Positions 45,718-54,802 are shown, numbered from the stretch's first letter. The stretch: 64,000 nucleotides of DNA from Halomonas alkalisoli (GCF_021412585.1 NZ_JAKCMI010000007.1:20218-84217); one strand, 5' to 3'. The notes: generated from the letters alone by a model not told the origin. A program made the numbers and translations.

Positions 45718-46752
45718 ATGAAGTTCTTCTATCATCCTGACCAGGAGCGGCATGCTCCGACGACCTTTCTGGTGCGTGGCCAGCCGACCCCGTCGCCGGA
45801 GGGGCCGGTACGTGCGGAACTGCTGGCCGGCGGACTGGCGACGGTCGGGCTTTCACTGACCCCGCCCGCCGAGACCGATAGCCCGACGCTGCGCAGCCGC
45901 CTGGCAAGGATCCATACGCCGCGCTACCTGACGTTCCTCGAAACCATTCATGGGCGCTGGCGCGAGTTGCCCGGTGCGTCTGAGCTGGTGTCGCCCAACG
46001 TGCACCCCTGCGGCGGCGGGCATCACTACCCGCGTCATCCGGTGGGGCAGGCCGGCTGGCACCTGCATGACATGGCCTGTCCGGTGGGTGCCGACAGCTT
46101 TGCCGGTATCCTGGCCAGCGCCGCCACGGCCCAGGCCGCAGCCGAAGCGCTACTGAGCGGTCACGGTACCACCTACGCGCTTTGTCGCCCTCCTGGCCAC
46201 CATGCCGGACCGGACCGGGCCGGCGGTTTCTGCTTCCTGAACAACGCGGCACTCGCCGCCACCGTGCTGCGCGAGCACTTTTCCCGGGTGGCCATCCTGG
46301 ATGTGGACCTCCATCACGGCAACGGTACCCAGGACATCTTCTACTACCGCGGGGATGTCTGGACCGGATCGCTTCATGTCGATCCCGCCGATTTCTACCC
46401 GTTCTTCTGGGGCGGCGCCAACGAGGAGGGCATGGGGGAGGGATTGGGTGCCAACGTCAACCTGCCGCTACCGCTGGGCAGCGATGGCCAGGTCTTTCTC
46501 GACACCCTGGATGAACTCATCGGGCGGATGCACGAATTTCGGCCCGAGGCGCTGGTGGTGGCGTTGGGCCTCGACGCCCATCGCGGCGACCCCCTGGCCG
46601 GTATGGCCCTGGAAACCGAGGATTTCCACGCCATGGGACGGTGCCTGGCGGCACTCGCCTTGCCCACCGTGCTGGTGCAGGAGGGGGGCTATCCCACCGA
46701 GTACCTGGGCGCCAATCTGGCCGCCTTCATGACCGGCTTTACCGGCGGCTGA
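45718..46752 (+). CDS. histone deacetylase-family amidohydrolase (acetylpolyamine amidohydrolase-like), 344 aa
   Basis: Zinc amidohydrolase that removes acetyl groups from amines. All catalytic parts are present: the His pair in CRPPGHHAG, the zinc Asp/His in ILDVDLHHGNGTQD, the zinc Asp in ALGLDAHRGDPL and the final EGGY. The SLHVDP...YPFFWGGANEEG segment and the N-terminal MKFFYHPDQERHAP match acetylpolyamine amidohydrolases. First gene of an apparent operon with RidA, an ornithine-cyclodeaminase-like enzyme, a second deacetylase and an aminotransferase. Confidence 0.87.
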   Translation: MKFFYHPDQERHAPTTFLVRGQPTPSPEGPVRAELLAGGLATVGLSLTPPAETDSPTLRSRLARIHTPRYLTFLETIHGRWRELPGASELVSPNVHPCGGGHHYPRHPVGQAGWHLHDMACPVGADSFAGILASAATAQAAAEALLSGHGTTYALCRPPGHHAGPDRAGGFCFLNNAALAATVLREHFSRVAILDVDLHHGNGTQDIFYYRGDVWTGSLHVDPADFYPFFWGGANEEGMGEGLGANVNLPLPLGSDGQVFLDTLDELIGRMHEFRPEALVVALGLDAHRGDPLAGMALETEDFHAMGRCLAALALPTVLVQEGGYPTEYLGANLAAFMTGFTGG

Positions 46753-46864
46753 GCTGCCGGGCCACCATGAACGAGAATTCCATCTATCCGACCGAAAAGC
46801 GCCGGCGATACGACCGAAAAACCGACGACGATACGAACACGACACGACACGAGAGAGAGATGAC

Positions 46865-47221
46865 ATGAGCATCAGCTATCACGACAGCAACACTCGCATG
46901 AGCCAGGCCACCATTCACAACGGTACCGTCTACCTGGCTGGCCAGGTGCCACAGGACGCCAGTGCCGACATGCGCGGCCAGACGGAGCAGGTGCTGGCGC
47001 GCATCGACGAACTGCTGGGCCAGGCCGGCACCTCCAAGGAGAACCTGCTGTCGGCCCAGATCTGGGTGACCAGCATGGCGGAGTTCGACCAGATGAATGC
47101 CGCCTGGGACGCCTGGGTGGTGCCCGGTCGGCCACCGGTTCGTGCCGCCCTGGAGGCCAAGCTGGCCAAGCCCGAGTGGAAGGTCGAGATCATGGTCGTG
47201 GCGGCGCTACCGGAGGCCTGA
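46865..47221 (+). CDS. RidA-family enamine/imine deaminase, 118 aa
   Basis: Trimeric RidA (YjgF) fold with NGTVYLAGQVPQD, QTEQVLARIDELL and the active-site arginine in RPPVRAALEAKL. RidA proteins hydrolyse reactive enamine/imine intermediates released by PLP or amino-acid oxidising enzymes. It lies in an operon with an OCD-family enzyme and an aminotransferase, which would generate such intermediates. The following gene starts 1 bp after its stop. Confidence 0.88.
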   Translation: MSISYHDSNTRMSQATIHNGTVYLAGQVPQDASADMRGQTEQVLARIDELLGQAGTSKENLLSAQIWVTSMAEFDQMNAAWDAWVVPGRPPVRAALEAKLAKPEWKVEIMVVAALPEA

Positions 47222-47222
47222 G

Positions 47223-48164
47223 ATGCGCATCGTATCCGCTGAGGAAGTCGCGGCGTCGCTGCCCTGGCCGGCACTGGTGGAGCGCCTGGCGACGACCTTT
47301 CGTGCCGGCGTGGAATCGCCGCCGCGCCACCATCACACCATGCACCGGCCCGATGGTGAAGCCACCATGCTGCTGATGCCGGCCTGGGAGCGTGCCGGCT
47401 ATATCGGGGTGAAGATGGTCAATGTCTTCCCCCAGAACGCCGACCATGGCCTGCCGGCCATCTCCGGGGTCTATTTCCTCAGTGAAGGCACCCACGGGCG
47501 TCCGCTGGCCTGTCTGGACGGCAGTGAGTTGACGCGTCGTCGCACCGCCGCCGCCTCGGCCCTTGCCGCACGGGAACTGGCCCGGCAGGATGCCTCGACC
47601 CTGTTGGTGGTGGGAACCGGAAAGCTGGCACCCATGGTGATCGAGGCCCATGCCGCGGTACGCCCCATCACGCGGGTACGCATCTGGGGGCGCAACCCCG
47701 GGAAGGCACAGAAGCTGGCAGCGGAGTATGCCGACCGGTTCGAGACCGAGGCGGTGACGGACCTGGAGTCGGCGGCCCGCGAAGCGGACCTGATCAGCTG
47801 CGTGACGCTCTCCACGGAGCCGCTGATTCGCGGCGAGTGGCTCGCTGCCGGCACCCATCTGGACCTGATCGGCGCCTTCCGCCCCAACATGCGGGAAACC
47901 GATGGCGAGTGCCTGCGCCGCGGCGAGGTGTTCGTCGACACCTTCGCCGGCGCCAGGGGCGAGGCTGGCGATATCCTCCAGGCCATCGACGAGGGGGCCT
48001 TCGACTTCGACGAGATTCGGGCCGACCTGGCCGAGCTGCTGCTGGCCAGGCAGCCGGGACGCTCCTCCGACCAGGCCATCACGGTGTTCAAGTCGGTGGG
48101 GGCTTCGCTCGAGGACCTGGCCGCTGCCATCGAGGTCTGGGAGCAGTTGGAGGCGCAGGCATGA
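47223..48164 (+). CDS. ornithine cyclodeaminase/mu-crystallin-family protein, 313 aa
   Basis: NAD(P)-binding enzyme of the OCD family: KMVNVFPQNADHGLP, LDGSELTRRRTAAASALAA, a Rossmann turn VVGTGKLAP and HLDLIGAFRPNMRE. Family members include ornithine cyclodeaminase, alanine dehydrogenase, the pyrroline/piperideine-2-carboxylate reductases and EutC of ectoine use. The neighbourhood (RidA and a transaminase) would fit reduction of a cyclic imine, but the substrate is not determined. The stop overlaps the next ATG (ATGA). Confidence 0.85.
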   Translation: MRIVSAEEVAASLPWPALVERLATTFRAGVESPPRHHHTMHRPDGEATMLLMPAWERAGYIGVKMVNVFPQNADHGLPAISGVYFLSEGTHGRPLACLDGSELTRRRTAAASALAARELARQDASTLLVVGTGKLAPMVIEAHAAVRPITRVRIWGRNPGKAQKLAAEYADRFETEAVTDLESAAREADLISCVTLSTEPLIRGEWLAAGTHLDLIGAFRPNMRETDGECLRRGEVFVDTFAGARGEAGDILQAIDEGAFDFDEIRADLAELLLARQPGRSSDQAITVFKSVGASLEDLAAAIEVWEQLEAQA

Positions 48165-49291
48165 ATGCAGGCAGTAGTGCAGGAAAAGGGACGGGGTTTT
48201 TCTGGCATGAGCGCTGCTTCTGGCACGACCCGGGGCCCATCGGCGTCTTTTCGTCCCGGGGGGAGTATCTTCAACCTCAGCCGGCCTCGGAGAGCCCCGA
48301 GAGCAAGCGCCGGCTGAAGAACCTGCTCGAGGTGTCGGGCCTGATCGATGAGCTCGAGGTGCGCAAGCCGCCGGCGGCTTCCCGGGAGGATCTGTTGCGC
48401 TTTCATACCGCACGCTACCTCGACGAGCTGGAGGGCGGCGACCAGGCCCGGGGCGGCGATGCCGGCGAAGCCGCCCCCTACATGCCGGGCAGCCTGGCGG
48501 CGGCGCAGCACTCGGCCGGCCTGGCCATTGCCGCGGTGGAGGCGGTGGCGACCGGTGAGCTGAAGAATGCCTATGCGCTGTGTCGCCCTCCGGGGCATCA
48601 CGCCGAGGCGGACCGCGGGCGCGGCTTCTGTCTGCTGGGTAATATTCCGGTGGCGGTCATGCGGGCCCGCGCCCTGGGGCAGGTGCAGCGCGTGGCGATA
48701 CTCGACTGGGACGTGCACCACGGCAACGGGCAGCAGGCAGCCTTCTACGACGATCCGGACGTTCTCACGATATCGATCCATCAGGCTGGCAACTATCCGC
48801 TCGACACCGGCTTCTTCGAGGAGCTGGGGGAGGGGGCAGGGCACGGCGCCAACCTCAACCTGCCGATGCCGCCGGGTTCCGGTATCGGCGCCTACCGCTA
48901 TGCCATGCAGGAGCTGGTGCTGCCCGCCATCGGCGGTTTCGCCCCGGACCTGATCGTGGTGGCCTGTGGCTTTGACGCCTGCGGCAAGGACCCGCTGGGC
49001 AAGATGCTGCTCAACAGCTCGGCGTTCGCGGCCATGACGCAGCAGGTCTGTGCCCTTGCCACCCGCATCAGCGAGAACCGGCTGGTGATGATCCACGAAG
49101 GGGGCTATTCGGAAGGCTACGCGCCGCTATGCGGCCATGCCGTGATCCAGGCACTCGCGGGAAGCCGGATCTCCGTCTCCGACCCGCAGAACGACGAGAT
49201 CGCTGCCTGGGGCTACCAGTCCCTGCAGCCACATCAGCGAGCGCTGATCGACAGCTGGAGGGAAGGCTGGATGAAGGCGGCACCACTATGA
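48161..49291 (+). CDS. histone deacetylase-family amidohydrolase, second copy, 376 aa
   Basis: A second zinc deacetylase of a different subtype from the first: FFWHERCFWHDPG start, RPPGHHAEADRG, LDWDVHHGNGQQ, CGFDACGKDPLGKM and HEGGYSEGY, all catalytic residues intact. Similar to the class II-like bacterial HDACs. Overlaps the genes on both sides by 4 bp (ATGA), showing it belongs to the operon. Two distinct deacetylases in one operon suggest two acetylated substrates or steps. Confidence 0.87.
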   Translation: MNAGSSAGKGTGFFWHERCFWHDPGPIGVFSSRGEYLQPQPASESPESKRRLKNLLEVSGLIDELEVRKPPAASREDLLRFHTARYLDELEGGDQARGGDAGEAAPYMPGSLAAAQHSAGLAIAAVEAVATGELKNAYALCRPPGHHAEADRGRGFCLLGNIPVAVMRARALGQVQRVAILDWDVHHGNGQQAAFYDDPDVLTISIHQAGNYPLDTGFFEELGEGAGHGANLNLPMPPGSGIGAYRYAMQELVLPAIGGFAPDLIVVACGFDACGKDPLGKMLLNSSAFAAMTQQVCALATRISENRLVMIHEGGYSEGYAPLCGHAVIQALAGSRISVSDPQNDEIAAWGYQSLQPHQRALIDSWREGWMKAAPL

Positions 49292-50256
49292 CCCCCCTAT
49301 ACGACCGTGACGGCTGGATCTGGCACGACGGCGAGTGGCTGCCCTGGCGCGATGCCCGCACCCATATGCTGACCCATACCCTGCACTACGGCATGGGCTG
49401 CTTCGAAGGCGTGCGTGCCTACCAGGGCCCTGGCGGCACGCATCTGTTCCGCGTCGCCGAGCACACCCGGCGTCTGCTGGACAGCGCCCATGCCCTGGAC
49501 ATGGCGATGCCCTTCACCGACGACGACCTGATCGAGGCGCAGCGACAGTGCCTGACCCGCAACGGCCTGAGCAACGCCTACCTCAAGCCGACGGTCTACT
49601 TCGGCGCCGAGGGGCTGGGGTTGCGGGCCAAGGGGCTGACGGTTCATGTCATGGTGGCGGCCTGGGACCTGGGCGACTACATCTCGGCGGAAGCCGCCGC
49701 CATCGGCCTGCGCGCGCTGACCTCCTCCTGGGCCCGGCATCATGTCAACATCAGCCTCTGCCGCGCCAAGACCAACGGCCACTACGTCAATTCGATGCTG
49801 GCGCTCAATACGGCGGTGAAGGCGGGGTTCGACGAAGCGATCATGCTCGACCCGGAGGGCTATGTCGCCGAGGCCTCGGCGGCCAACGTCTTCCTGCTGC
49901 GCGACGGCGTGCTGCATACGCCCGAGATCACCTCCTGCCTGCAGGGCATCACCCGGGACAGCGTGATCCGGCTGGCCCGTGAGGTGCTGGGCATCGAGGT
50001 GCGCGAGCGTCGCATCACTCGTGACGAACTCTATACCGCCGATGAAGCCTTCGTCACCGGTACCGCCGCCGAGATTCTGCCCCTGCGTGAGCTCGATGGG
50101 CGTCATATCGGCGGCAGGGTCGGCGCGCCGAAGCCGGGCTTGCCGATCGCCAATGACTCCGTGACCGCCCGGCTGCAACGGCTGTACCGGCGTGTCACCC
50201 GCGGTGACCTGGGCGATGACCTGCCGGCCTTTCGCGACTGGCTGACCCAGCCCTGA
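49288..50256 (+). CDS. ilvE: branched-chain amino-acid-type aminotransferase (class IV), 322 aa
   Basis: PLP fold-type IV transaminase. It shows the family start DGWIWHDGEWLPWRDA, LHYGMGCFEGVRAY, the PLP lysine region CRAKTNGHYVNSMLAL, and EGYVAEASAANVFL with the glutamate that anchors the PLP ring. Sequence is IlvE-like, yet the operon with deacetylases, RidA and OCD suggests a role beyond branched-chain synthesis, possibly on an amino acid released by the deacetylases. Start at 49288 overlaps the upstream stop; a hairpin terminator follows. Confidence 0.88.
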   Translation: MTPLYDRDGWIWHDGEWLPWRDARTHMLTHTLHYGMGCFEGVRAYQGPGGTHLFRVAEHTRRLLDSAHALDMAMPFTDDDLIEAQRQCLTRNGLSNAYLKPTVYFGAEGLGLRAKGLTVHVMVAAWDLGDYISAEAAAIGLRALTSSWARHHVNISLCRAKTNGHYVNSMLALNTAVKAGFDEAIMLDPEGYVAEASAANVFLLRDGVLHTPEITSCLQGITRDSVIRLAREVLGIEVRERRITRDELYTADEAFVTGTAAEILPLRELDGRHIGGRVGAPKPGLPIANDSVTARLQRLYRRVTRGDLGDDLPAFRDWLTQP

Positions 50257-50258
50257 GC

Positions 50259-50285
50259 GGGGCGTCAGGGTTCGCCTGACGCCCC
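50259..50285 (+). terminator. terminator after the aminotransferase operon
   Basis: 11-bp perfect stem ggggcgtcagg / cctgacgcccc with a 5-nt loop, beginning 3 bp after the stop. It lacks a strong U-run. Confidence 0.65.
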
Positions 50286-50347
50286 GGGGCGATTCCATTC
50301 AGTGTGTAACGTGCTACCTTGCGACTACCTGAACAAGATGGACCGAA

Positions 50348-51364
50348 ATGGCACAGGCAATCGTATGGATCGCGCTTTTCACGCTGCTGACGCTGGGCAT
50401 GCTGTGGGGGCTGGCAGCCCTCTGGTTTCGGCTCGAGCTGCCCTCGCCGTGGCGCCAGGTCACCCTGGTGCTATGGGGCCTGCTGACCCTTGGCCTGGTC
50501 GTGCTGGGGGTGGAGGAGTCCGTCACGGTTCGCCGCGACTGGTCGGCGCCGGTTGGACAGCTGCTGCTGCTGGCGGTACTCATGACCTGGTGGTTCCGGC
50601 TGCGGCCTTCCCATGACCGCTCCTGGGCCGACGATGTGGTGCACCTGGCGACCGGTGAGGTCGAGGGCAACCGCCTGACCCTGCATCATGTCCGTAACTT
50701 CGACTGGCGTACCCGCGACGACGCAACGGTTTGCTGGGAGCGTCGTCACTATGACCTCGAGCAGCTGGACTCCGTCGACATGATCGTGTCCAGCTGGGGG
50801 CGTCCCGGGATCGCCCACGTGATGGTCTCCTTCGGCTTCGGAGGCGACGCCTTCGTGGTCTTCTCGGTGGAGGTGCGGCGCCAGCGAGGCGAACGCTTCT
50901 CCGAGCTCGGCGGTTTCTTCCGCCAGTATGAGTTGGCGATCGTGGCCAGCGACGAACGCGATGCCGTGCGCCTGCGCAGCAATGTGCGTGGCGAACAGGT
51001 GCGGCTGTTTCGTATCGCCATGCCGCGGCACACCATGCGCTCGCTGCTGCTCGCCTATGTGGATGAGGCAAATCATCTTCACGAGCATCCTCGTTTCTAC
51101 AATACGATCACCGCCAACTGCAGCACCCTGGTATTTGCCATGGCACGCCGTATCGGTGCCGGGCTGCCGCTGGACTACCGGATACTGGTCACCGACAGGC
51201 TGCCCGATTACGCCTTCGCGATGGGCGGTCTATGGCAAGGCTACTCGCTGACCGAGCTGCAGGATCAGGGGAATATCGTCGAACGGGCGCGTCAGGCCCA
51301 CGACGACCCGGCCTTTTCACGCCGGATTCGCCGCGGTGTGCCGGGTTGGGAAACGCTGCCGTAA
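50348..51364 (+). CDS. DUF4105-domain membrane protein, 338 aa
   Basis: N-terminal hydrophobic segments (IVWIALFTLLTLGMLWGLAALWF, VTLVLWGLLTLGLVVLG, QLLLLAVLMTWWF) anchor a periplasmic domain of about 230 residues. DUF4105 marks are YDLEQLDSVDMIVSSWGRPGIAHVMVSFGFG and ITANCSTLVFAMARRI, where the Cys and a preceding His look like a papain-type site. It may be a periplasmic thiol hydrolase of the cell envelope; function is not known. Confidence 0.82.
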   Translation: MAQAIVWIALFTLLTLGMLWGLAALWFRLELPSPWRQVTLVLWGLLTLGLVVLGVEESVTVRRDWSAPVGQLLLLAVLMTWWFRLRPSHDRSWADDVVHLATGEVEGNRLTLHHVRNFDWRTRDDATVCWERRHYDLEQLDSVDMIVSSWGRPGIAHVMVSFGFGGDAFVVFSVEVRRQRGERFSELGGFFRQYELAIVASDERDAVRLRSNVRGEQVRLFRIAMPRHTMRSLLLAYVDEANHLHEHPRFYNTITANCSTLVFAMARRIGAGLPLDYRILVTDRLPDYAFAMGGLWQGYSLTELQDQGNIVERARQAHDDPAFSRRIRRGVPGWETLP

Positions 51365-51466
51365 CGTCTGAGGGCGGGCCTGAGATGGCGCTGACACGGC
51401 AATTTCTGACAATATGCCTTGCGCACAATAAATCGGCCAGCCAGATGATGGTGTGCCAATATCCAA

Positions 51467-51649
51467 TATAAAGAACGCCACGGGAAAGCCCGTGGCGCAT
51501 GTCCTCCCTGGGCATCCTCGGGATGCCGAACCACTCCCTGGCAGGCTTCCTGCCCGCTCGCATCCGTGTCGCATCACTCAGCAGTATCCATTGCCCGTCC
51601 CCGTCGGGGGACACAGCCTTTATCACTCACCTGGATGACAACGTAGCAA
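51467..51649 (-). ncRNA. candidate CsrB/RsmZ-type small RNA
   Basis: Minus strand. A TTGCTA (51649-51644)-18 bp-TGATAA (51625-51620) promoter gives an expected start near 51613. The ~147-nt product carries about eight GGA motifs in and between hairpins (GTCCCC-GGGGAC, GGCAGG-CCTGCC, GGCATCC-GGATGCC) and ends in a terminator hairpin (CGCCACGGG-CTTT-CCCGTGGCG) followed by TTCTTTATA. AGGGAG and CAGGGAGGA between stems resemble RsmZ. It fills the gap of ~350 bp between the DUF4105 gene and trmJ, where no protein gene was seen. Confidence 0.5.
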
Positions 51650-51713
51650 CAAGGAGATGAAAGGTGTGTGATGCCAGCCCTAGGAGTTTAGGTGGCGATC
51701 GCCGTTGGCGCTA

Positions 51714-52466
51714 CTATGATCGGCCTGTGTCGGAGGGCTCCGGCGCATCGGGTTCCAGCGACCTGAGCAGGCCGCGCAGCAGCGAGAGCTCCTTGCGGCT
51801 GGGCTGGGCGCGTGCGAAGAGCGCCTGAAGCTGGGTTTCGGTACGGGCGTGAGGCTGCGTCAAGAAACCGCTCTGCCGCATGACACGACCCAGGTGCTCA
51901 TGGAAGTGCTCCAGCTGCTCCCGGGTGGGCTGGCGTTCCTCGGCGGGACGCGGCTGGCGATACTGGCTCTCGGGTCGCTGGCGCCACGCCTTGAGCGTCT
52001 CGTAGGCCAGCACCTGTACCGCCTGGGCGAGATTGAGGATGCCATAGTCGGGATTGGCGGGAATGCTGACCTGATGGCTGCAGCAGCGGATCTCGTCGTT
52101 GGTCAAGCCGAAGCGCTCCCGGCCGAATACCAATGCCACCGGGTCGCTGGCGGCGTGGCTGACCAGCTCGCGTGCCATCGCCTCGGGCTCGTCGAAGTGG
52201 GGCAGCGGCAGGCTGCGCAGGCGTGCGCTGGCGCCCACGACCTGCACGCAGTCGGAAACCGCTTCTTTCAGCGAGGTGACCACTCGGGCGCTGTCGATCA
52301 CATCCTCGGCTCCCGCCGCGAGCCGCGAGGCTTCGGTATCAGGAAAGCAGCGGGGATTGACCAGCACCAGGTCGGTCAGGCCCATGGTCTTCATGGCCCG
52401 CGCCGAGGCGCCGATATTGCCGGGGTGGTAGGTCTGGACGAGAACGACACGAATATTGGCAAGCAT
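51714..52466 (-). CDS. trmJ: tRNA (cytidine/uridine-2'-O-)-methyltransferase TrmJ, 250 aa
   Basis: SPOUT-class methyltransferase that methylates the 2'-O of position 32 in tRNA anticodon loops. Motifs are VLVQTYHPGNIGASARAMKTMGL, VFGRERFGLTNDEI (SAM knot) and IPANPDYGILNLAQAVQVLAYE. Length is normal. The start codon lies 140 bp from the divergent monooxygenase fusion gene. Confidence 0.92.
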   Translation of the reverse strand: MLANIRVVLVQTYHPGNIGASARAMKTMGLTDLVLVNPRCFPDTEASRLAAGAEDVIDSARVVTSLKEAVSDCVQVVGASARLRSLPLPHFDEPEAMARELVSHAASDPVALVFGRERFGLTNDEIRCCSHQVSIPANPDYGILNLAQAVQVLAYETLKAWRQRPESQYRQPRPAEERQPTREQLEHFHEHLGRVMRQSGFLTQPHARTETQLQALFARAQPSRKELSLLRGLLRSLEPDAPEPSDTGRS

Positions 52467-52606
52467 AGGGGCACGGGGAAAAAGGCAAGTTGAAAGATCG
52501 GCGTATGACGCCTGGAAGGGAACATTCTACGCTATTCGGCGTGCTTGCCTCGCCCGTTGCGACGGAGCAAGATGCTAGACACCCCTCCGCCAGCCACTCT
52601 GCCCGG

Positions 52607-54793
52607 ATGAACGACTTCATTTCGATCCTTCCCCTGTTGGCGCCGCTCGATCGTGACGGTCTGCGGCGGCTGGCGATCCATGCCTGTCTGACACTCCACC
52701 GGGTACGCTGGCGGCGGTGTTACCTGGCGGACGACGGCACGCGCATGCTCTGCTGGTACCAGGCCGCGGACGCGGAGTCCGTACGCCTGGTGCTGCGCCA
52801 GCAGGGTGCGGCCGGAACCCCGGTCTGGCCGGCGGAGGCGACGGGCGCAGCGGTCACGGAGTCGCCCACCGTTGCTAGCGACCGTGTCCTGGTGGAGCTG
52901 TCTCTCGAAGGACTCACTCTCGATGGGCTCGACCCGAGCGACATCGCGCCGACGACGAGTGCGCTCCTTGACGCCCTGGCAACGGCCGGTGCGGTGGTCA
53001 TCCGAACTTTCCTGTCCCGACATCATGGCCGGCTGATCTGCCTGGTGGAGGGCGGTGACACCCATGGCGTTACCCAATGCCTGGGAACCGCCGGCATCGT
53101 TCCGACAAGCGTCTGGCGGTGCACCGAACTCGATCCCGAACCGCCCGGGCTCTTCGCCTCACAGTCCGCGTCGCGGCCACCCCAATCCGCGCCGCGCCAG
53201 GGGGCCGCGGCCCTGGATGCCGTCATCATCGGGGCCGGCCTGTCGGGCATCTGTGCGTTGGAACGACTCAACCGGATGGGGCTGCGCGCGCGGGTGTATG
53301 AGGGCGGCAGCGAGGTGGGGGGCGTCTGGCATTGGAATCGCTATCCCGGCGCGCGGGTCGATTCGGAGATCCATACCTACGGTTTCTCGTTCTCCGATGC
53401 CTTGCTCCGGGATTGGGAGTGGCAGGAACTCTTCCCGACCCAGCCCGATATTGCCCGCTACCTTCGCCACGTGGTCGACCGCTTCGGCCTGCGCCGGCAC
53501 CTACGGCTCGGCACGCCTGTGCTTGCCGCAACGTTTGACGAGGCTGAGGCGCTCTGGCGGATCGAAACCGGCACTGGCGAGCGCGTGACCGCGCGCTACC
53601 TGATCGCTGCGACAGGGACCTTGTCGGTGCCACAGCTGCCTGACTACCCGGGGATGAGCGACTTTTCGGGCGAGAGCTTTCATACCGCGAGATGGCCGGC
53701 CGGCGTGGAACTGGGCGGCAAGCGCGTCGGGGTCATCGGCACCGGCGCCTCGGGGGTGCAGGTGATCCAGACCATCGCGCCTGACGTCGCACACCTGACG
53801 GTATTTCAGCGCACCCCCACCTACTGTATTCCCCAGCGCAACCGGCCGCTGACGGATGCCGACCGCCGCGAGATCCGTCGGGACTGGACACGGATCCTGG
53901 CCACCTGCCGCGAGTCCTACGGCGGGTTCATTCACACCTTCGATCCCCGCTCCGGGCTGGCGGTTTCCGCTGCCGAACGGGAAGCCAAGTTCGAGGAGCT
54001 CTGGCAGAAGGCCGGCTTCGCCTTCTGGTTCGGCAATTTTGCCGACCTGATGATGAGCTTCGAAGTGAATGAGCACGCCTGCGATTTCCTGCGCCGCAAG
54101 ATCCAGGCGCGTATCCACGACCCCGAGACCGCCCGACGGCTGCTACCCCGCCATCCTTTCGGCACGAAGCGCGTGCCGTTGGAGAACGGCTATTACGAAA
54201 CCTACAACCGCGGCAACGTCGCCCTGGTGGATCTGCGGGAGACGCCCATCGAGAGGATTACGCCGGGAGGCATTCGTACCTCGCGGGATGAGCATCCGCT
54301 CGACGTGATCGTCTACGCCACCGGCTTCGATGCCGGTACCGGTTCGTTGAGCCGGATCGATATCCGCGGAGCCGGCGGCCTGTCGCTGGCCGAGAAGTGG
54401 CAGGCGGGGCCGAAGACGTTCCTCGGTCTGCTCGTCAGCGGCTTTCCCAACCTGTTCATCGTCAACGGCCCGCATAATGCCGCGGCACTCTGTAACGCGG
54501 GACGCTGCATCGAGCAGAACGTCGATTGGATCGTGCGTTGCATCGAGCAGATGCGATACCAGGGGGCCACGCGCGTCGTGCCGACCCCTGCCGCCGAGGA
54601 GGAGTGGACCCAGCATGTCCTTGATGTGGCCGACGCGTCCGTGCTGGCGGCGATGAGGGATTCCTGGTTCTTCGGCGCCAACACCCCGGGCAAACCGCGC
54701 GTTGCCACCATCTACGCGGCCGGTGCGCGCGAGTACCGACAACACTGCGAGGCGGTGGCCAACGCCGGTTTCGCGGGCCTGGAGCTGTCCTGA
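52607..54793 (+). CDS. DUF4242 - Baeyer-Villiger monooxygenase fusion, 728 aa
   Basis: Residues 1-75 and 93-172 are two DUF4242-like modules (LHRVRW, DGTRMLCWYQAADAESVRL; RTFLSRHHGRLICLVEGG) aligning well with the free-standing 183-aa protein at 30289-30840. After a Pro/Ser-rich linker, residues ~203-728 form a type I Baeyer-Villiger monooxygenase: FAD site IIGAGLSG, fingerprint FSGESFHTARWP (353-364), NADPH site VIGTGASG (376-383) and ATGFDAG near the end. Oxidises ketones or related carbonyls using NADPH and oxygen. The start at 52607 begins the DUF4242 part; the ribosome site is weak. Confidence 0.87.
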   Translation: MNDFISILPLLAPLDRDGLRRLAIHACLTLHRVRWRRCYLADDGTRMLCWYQAADAESVRLVLRQQGAAGTPVWPAEATGAAVTESPTVASDRVLVELSLEGLTLDGLDPSDIAPTTSALLDALATAGAVVIRTFLSRHHGRLICLVEGGDTHGVTQCLGTAGIVPTSVWRCTELDPEPPGLFASQSASRPPQSAPRQGAAALDAVIIGAGLSGICALERLNRMGLRARVYEGGSEVGGVWHWNRYPGARVDSEIHTYGFSFSDALLRDWEWQELFPTQPDIARYLRHVVDRFGLRRHLRLGTPVLAATFDEAEALWRIETGTGERVTARYLIAATGTLSVPQLPDYPGMSDFSGESFHTARWPAGVELGGKRVGVIGTGASGVQVIQTIAPDVAHLTVFQRTPTYCIPQRNRPLTDADRREIRRDWTRILATCRESYGGFIHTFDPRSGLAVSAAEREAKFEELWQKAGFAFWFGNFADLMMSFEVNEHACDFLRRKIQARIHDPETARRLLPRHPFGTKRVPLENGYYETYNRGNVALVDLRETPIERITPGGIRTSRDEHPLDVIVYATGFDAGTGSLSRIDIRGAGGLSLAEKWQAGPKTFLGLLVSGFPNLFIVNGPHNAAALCNAGRCIEQNVDWIVRCIEQMRYQGATRVVPTPAAEEEWTQHVLDVADASVLAAMRDSWFFGANTPGKPRVATIYAAGAREYRQHCEAVANAGFAGLELS

Positions 54794-54802
54794 TGGCGCA
54801 AT

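Noticed and set aside
47471..49096. Minus-strand frame of 541 codons across the OCD and deacetylase genes
   Set aside because: Shadow of two well-supported genes; no domain or ribosome site.
51189..51626. Minus-strand frame through the candidate sRNA
   Set aside because: It runs through a terminator hairpin and into the DUF4105 gene in antisense; structure explains the region better than coding.
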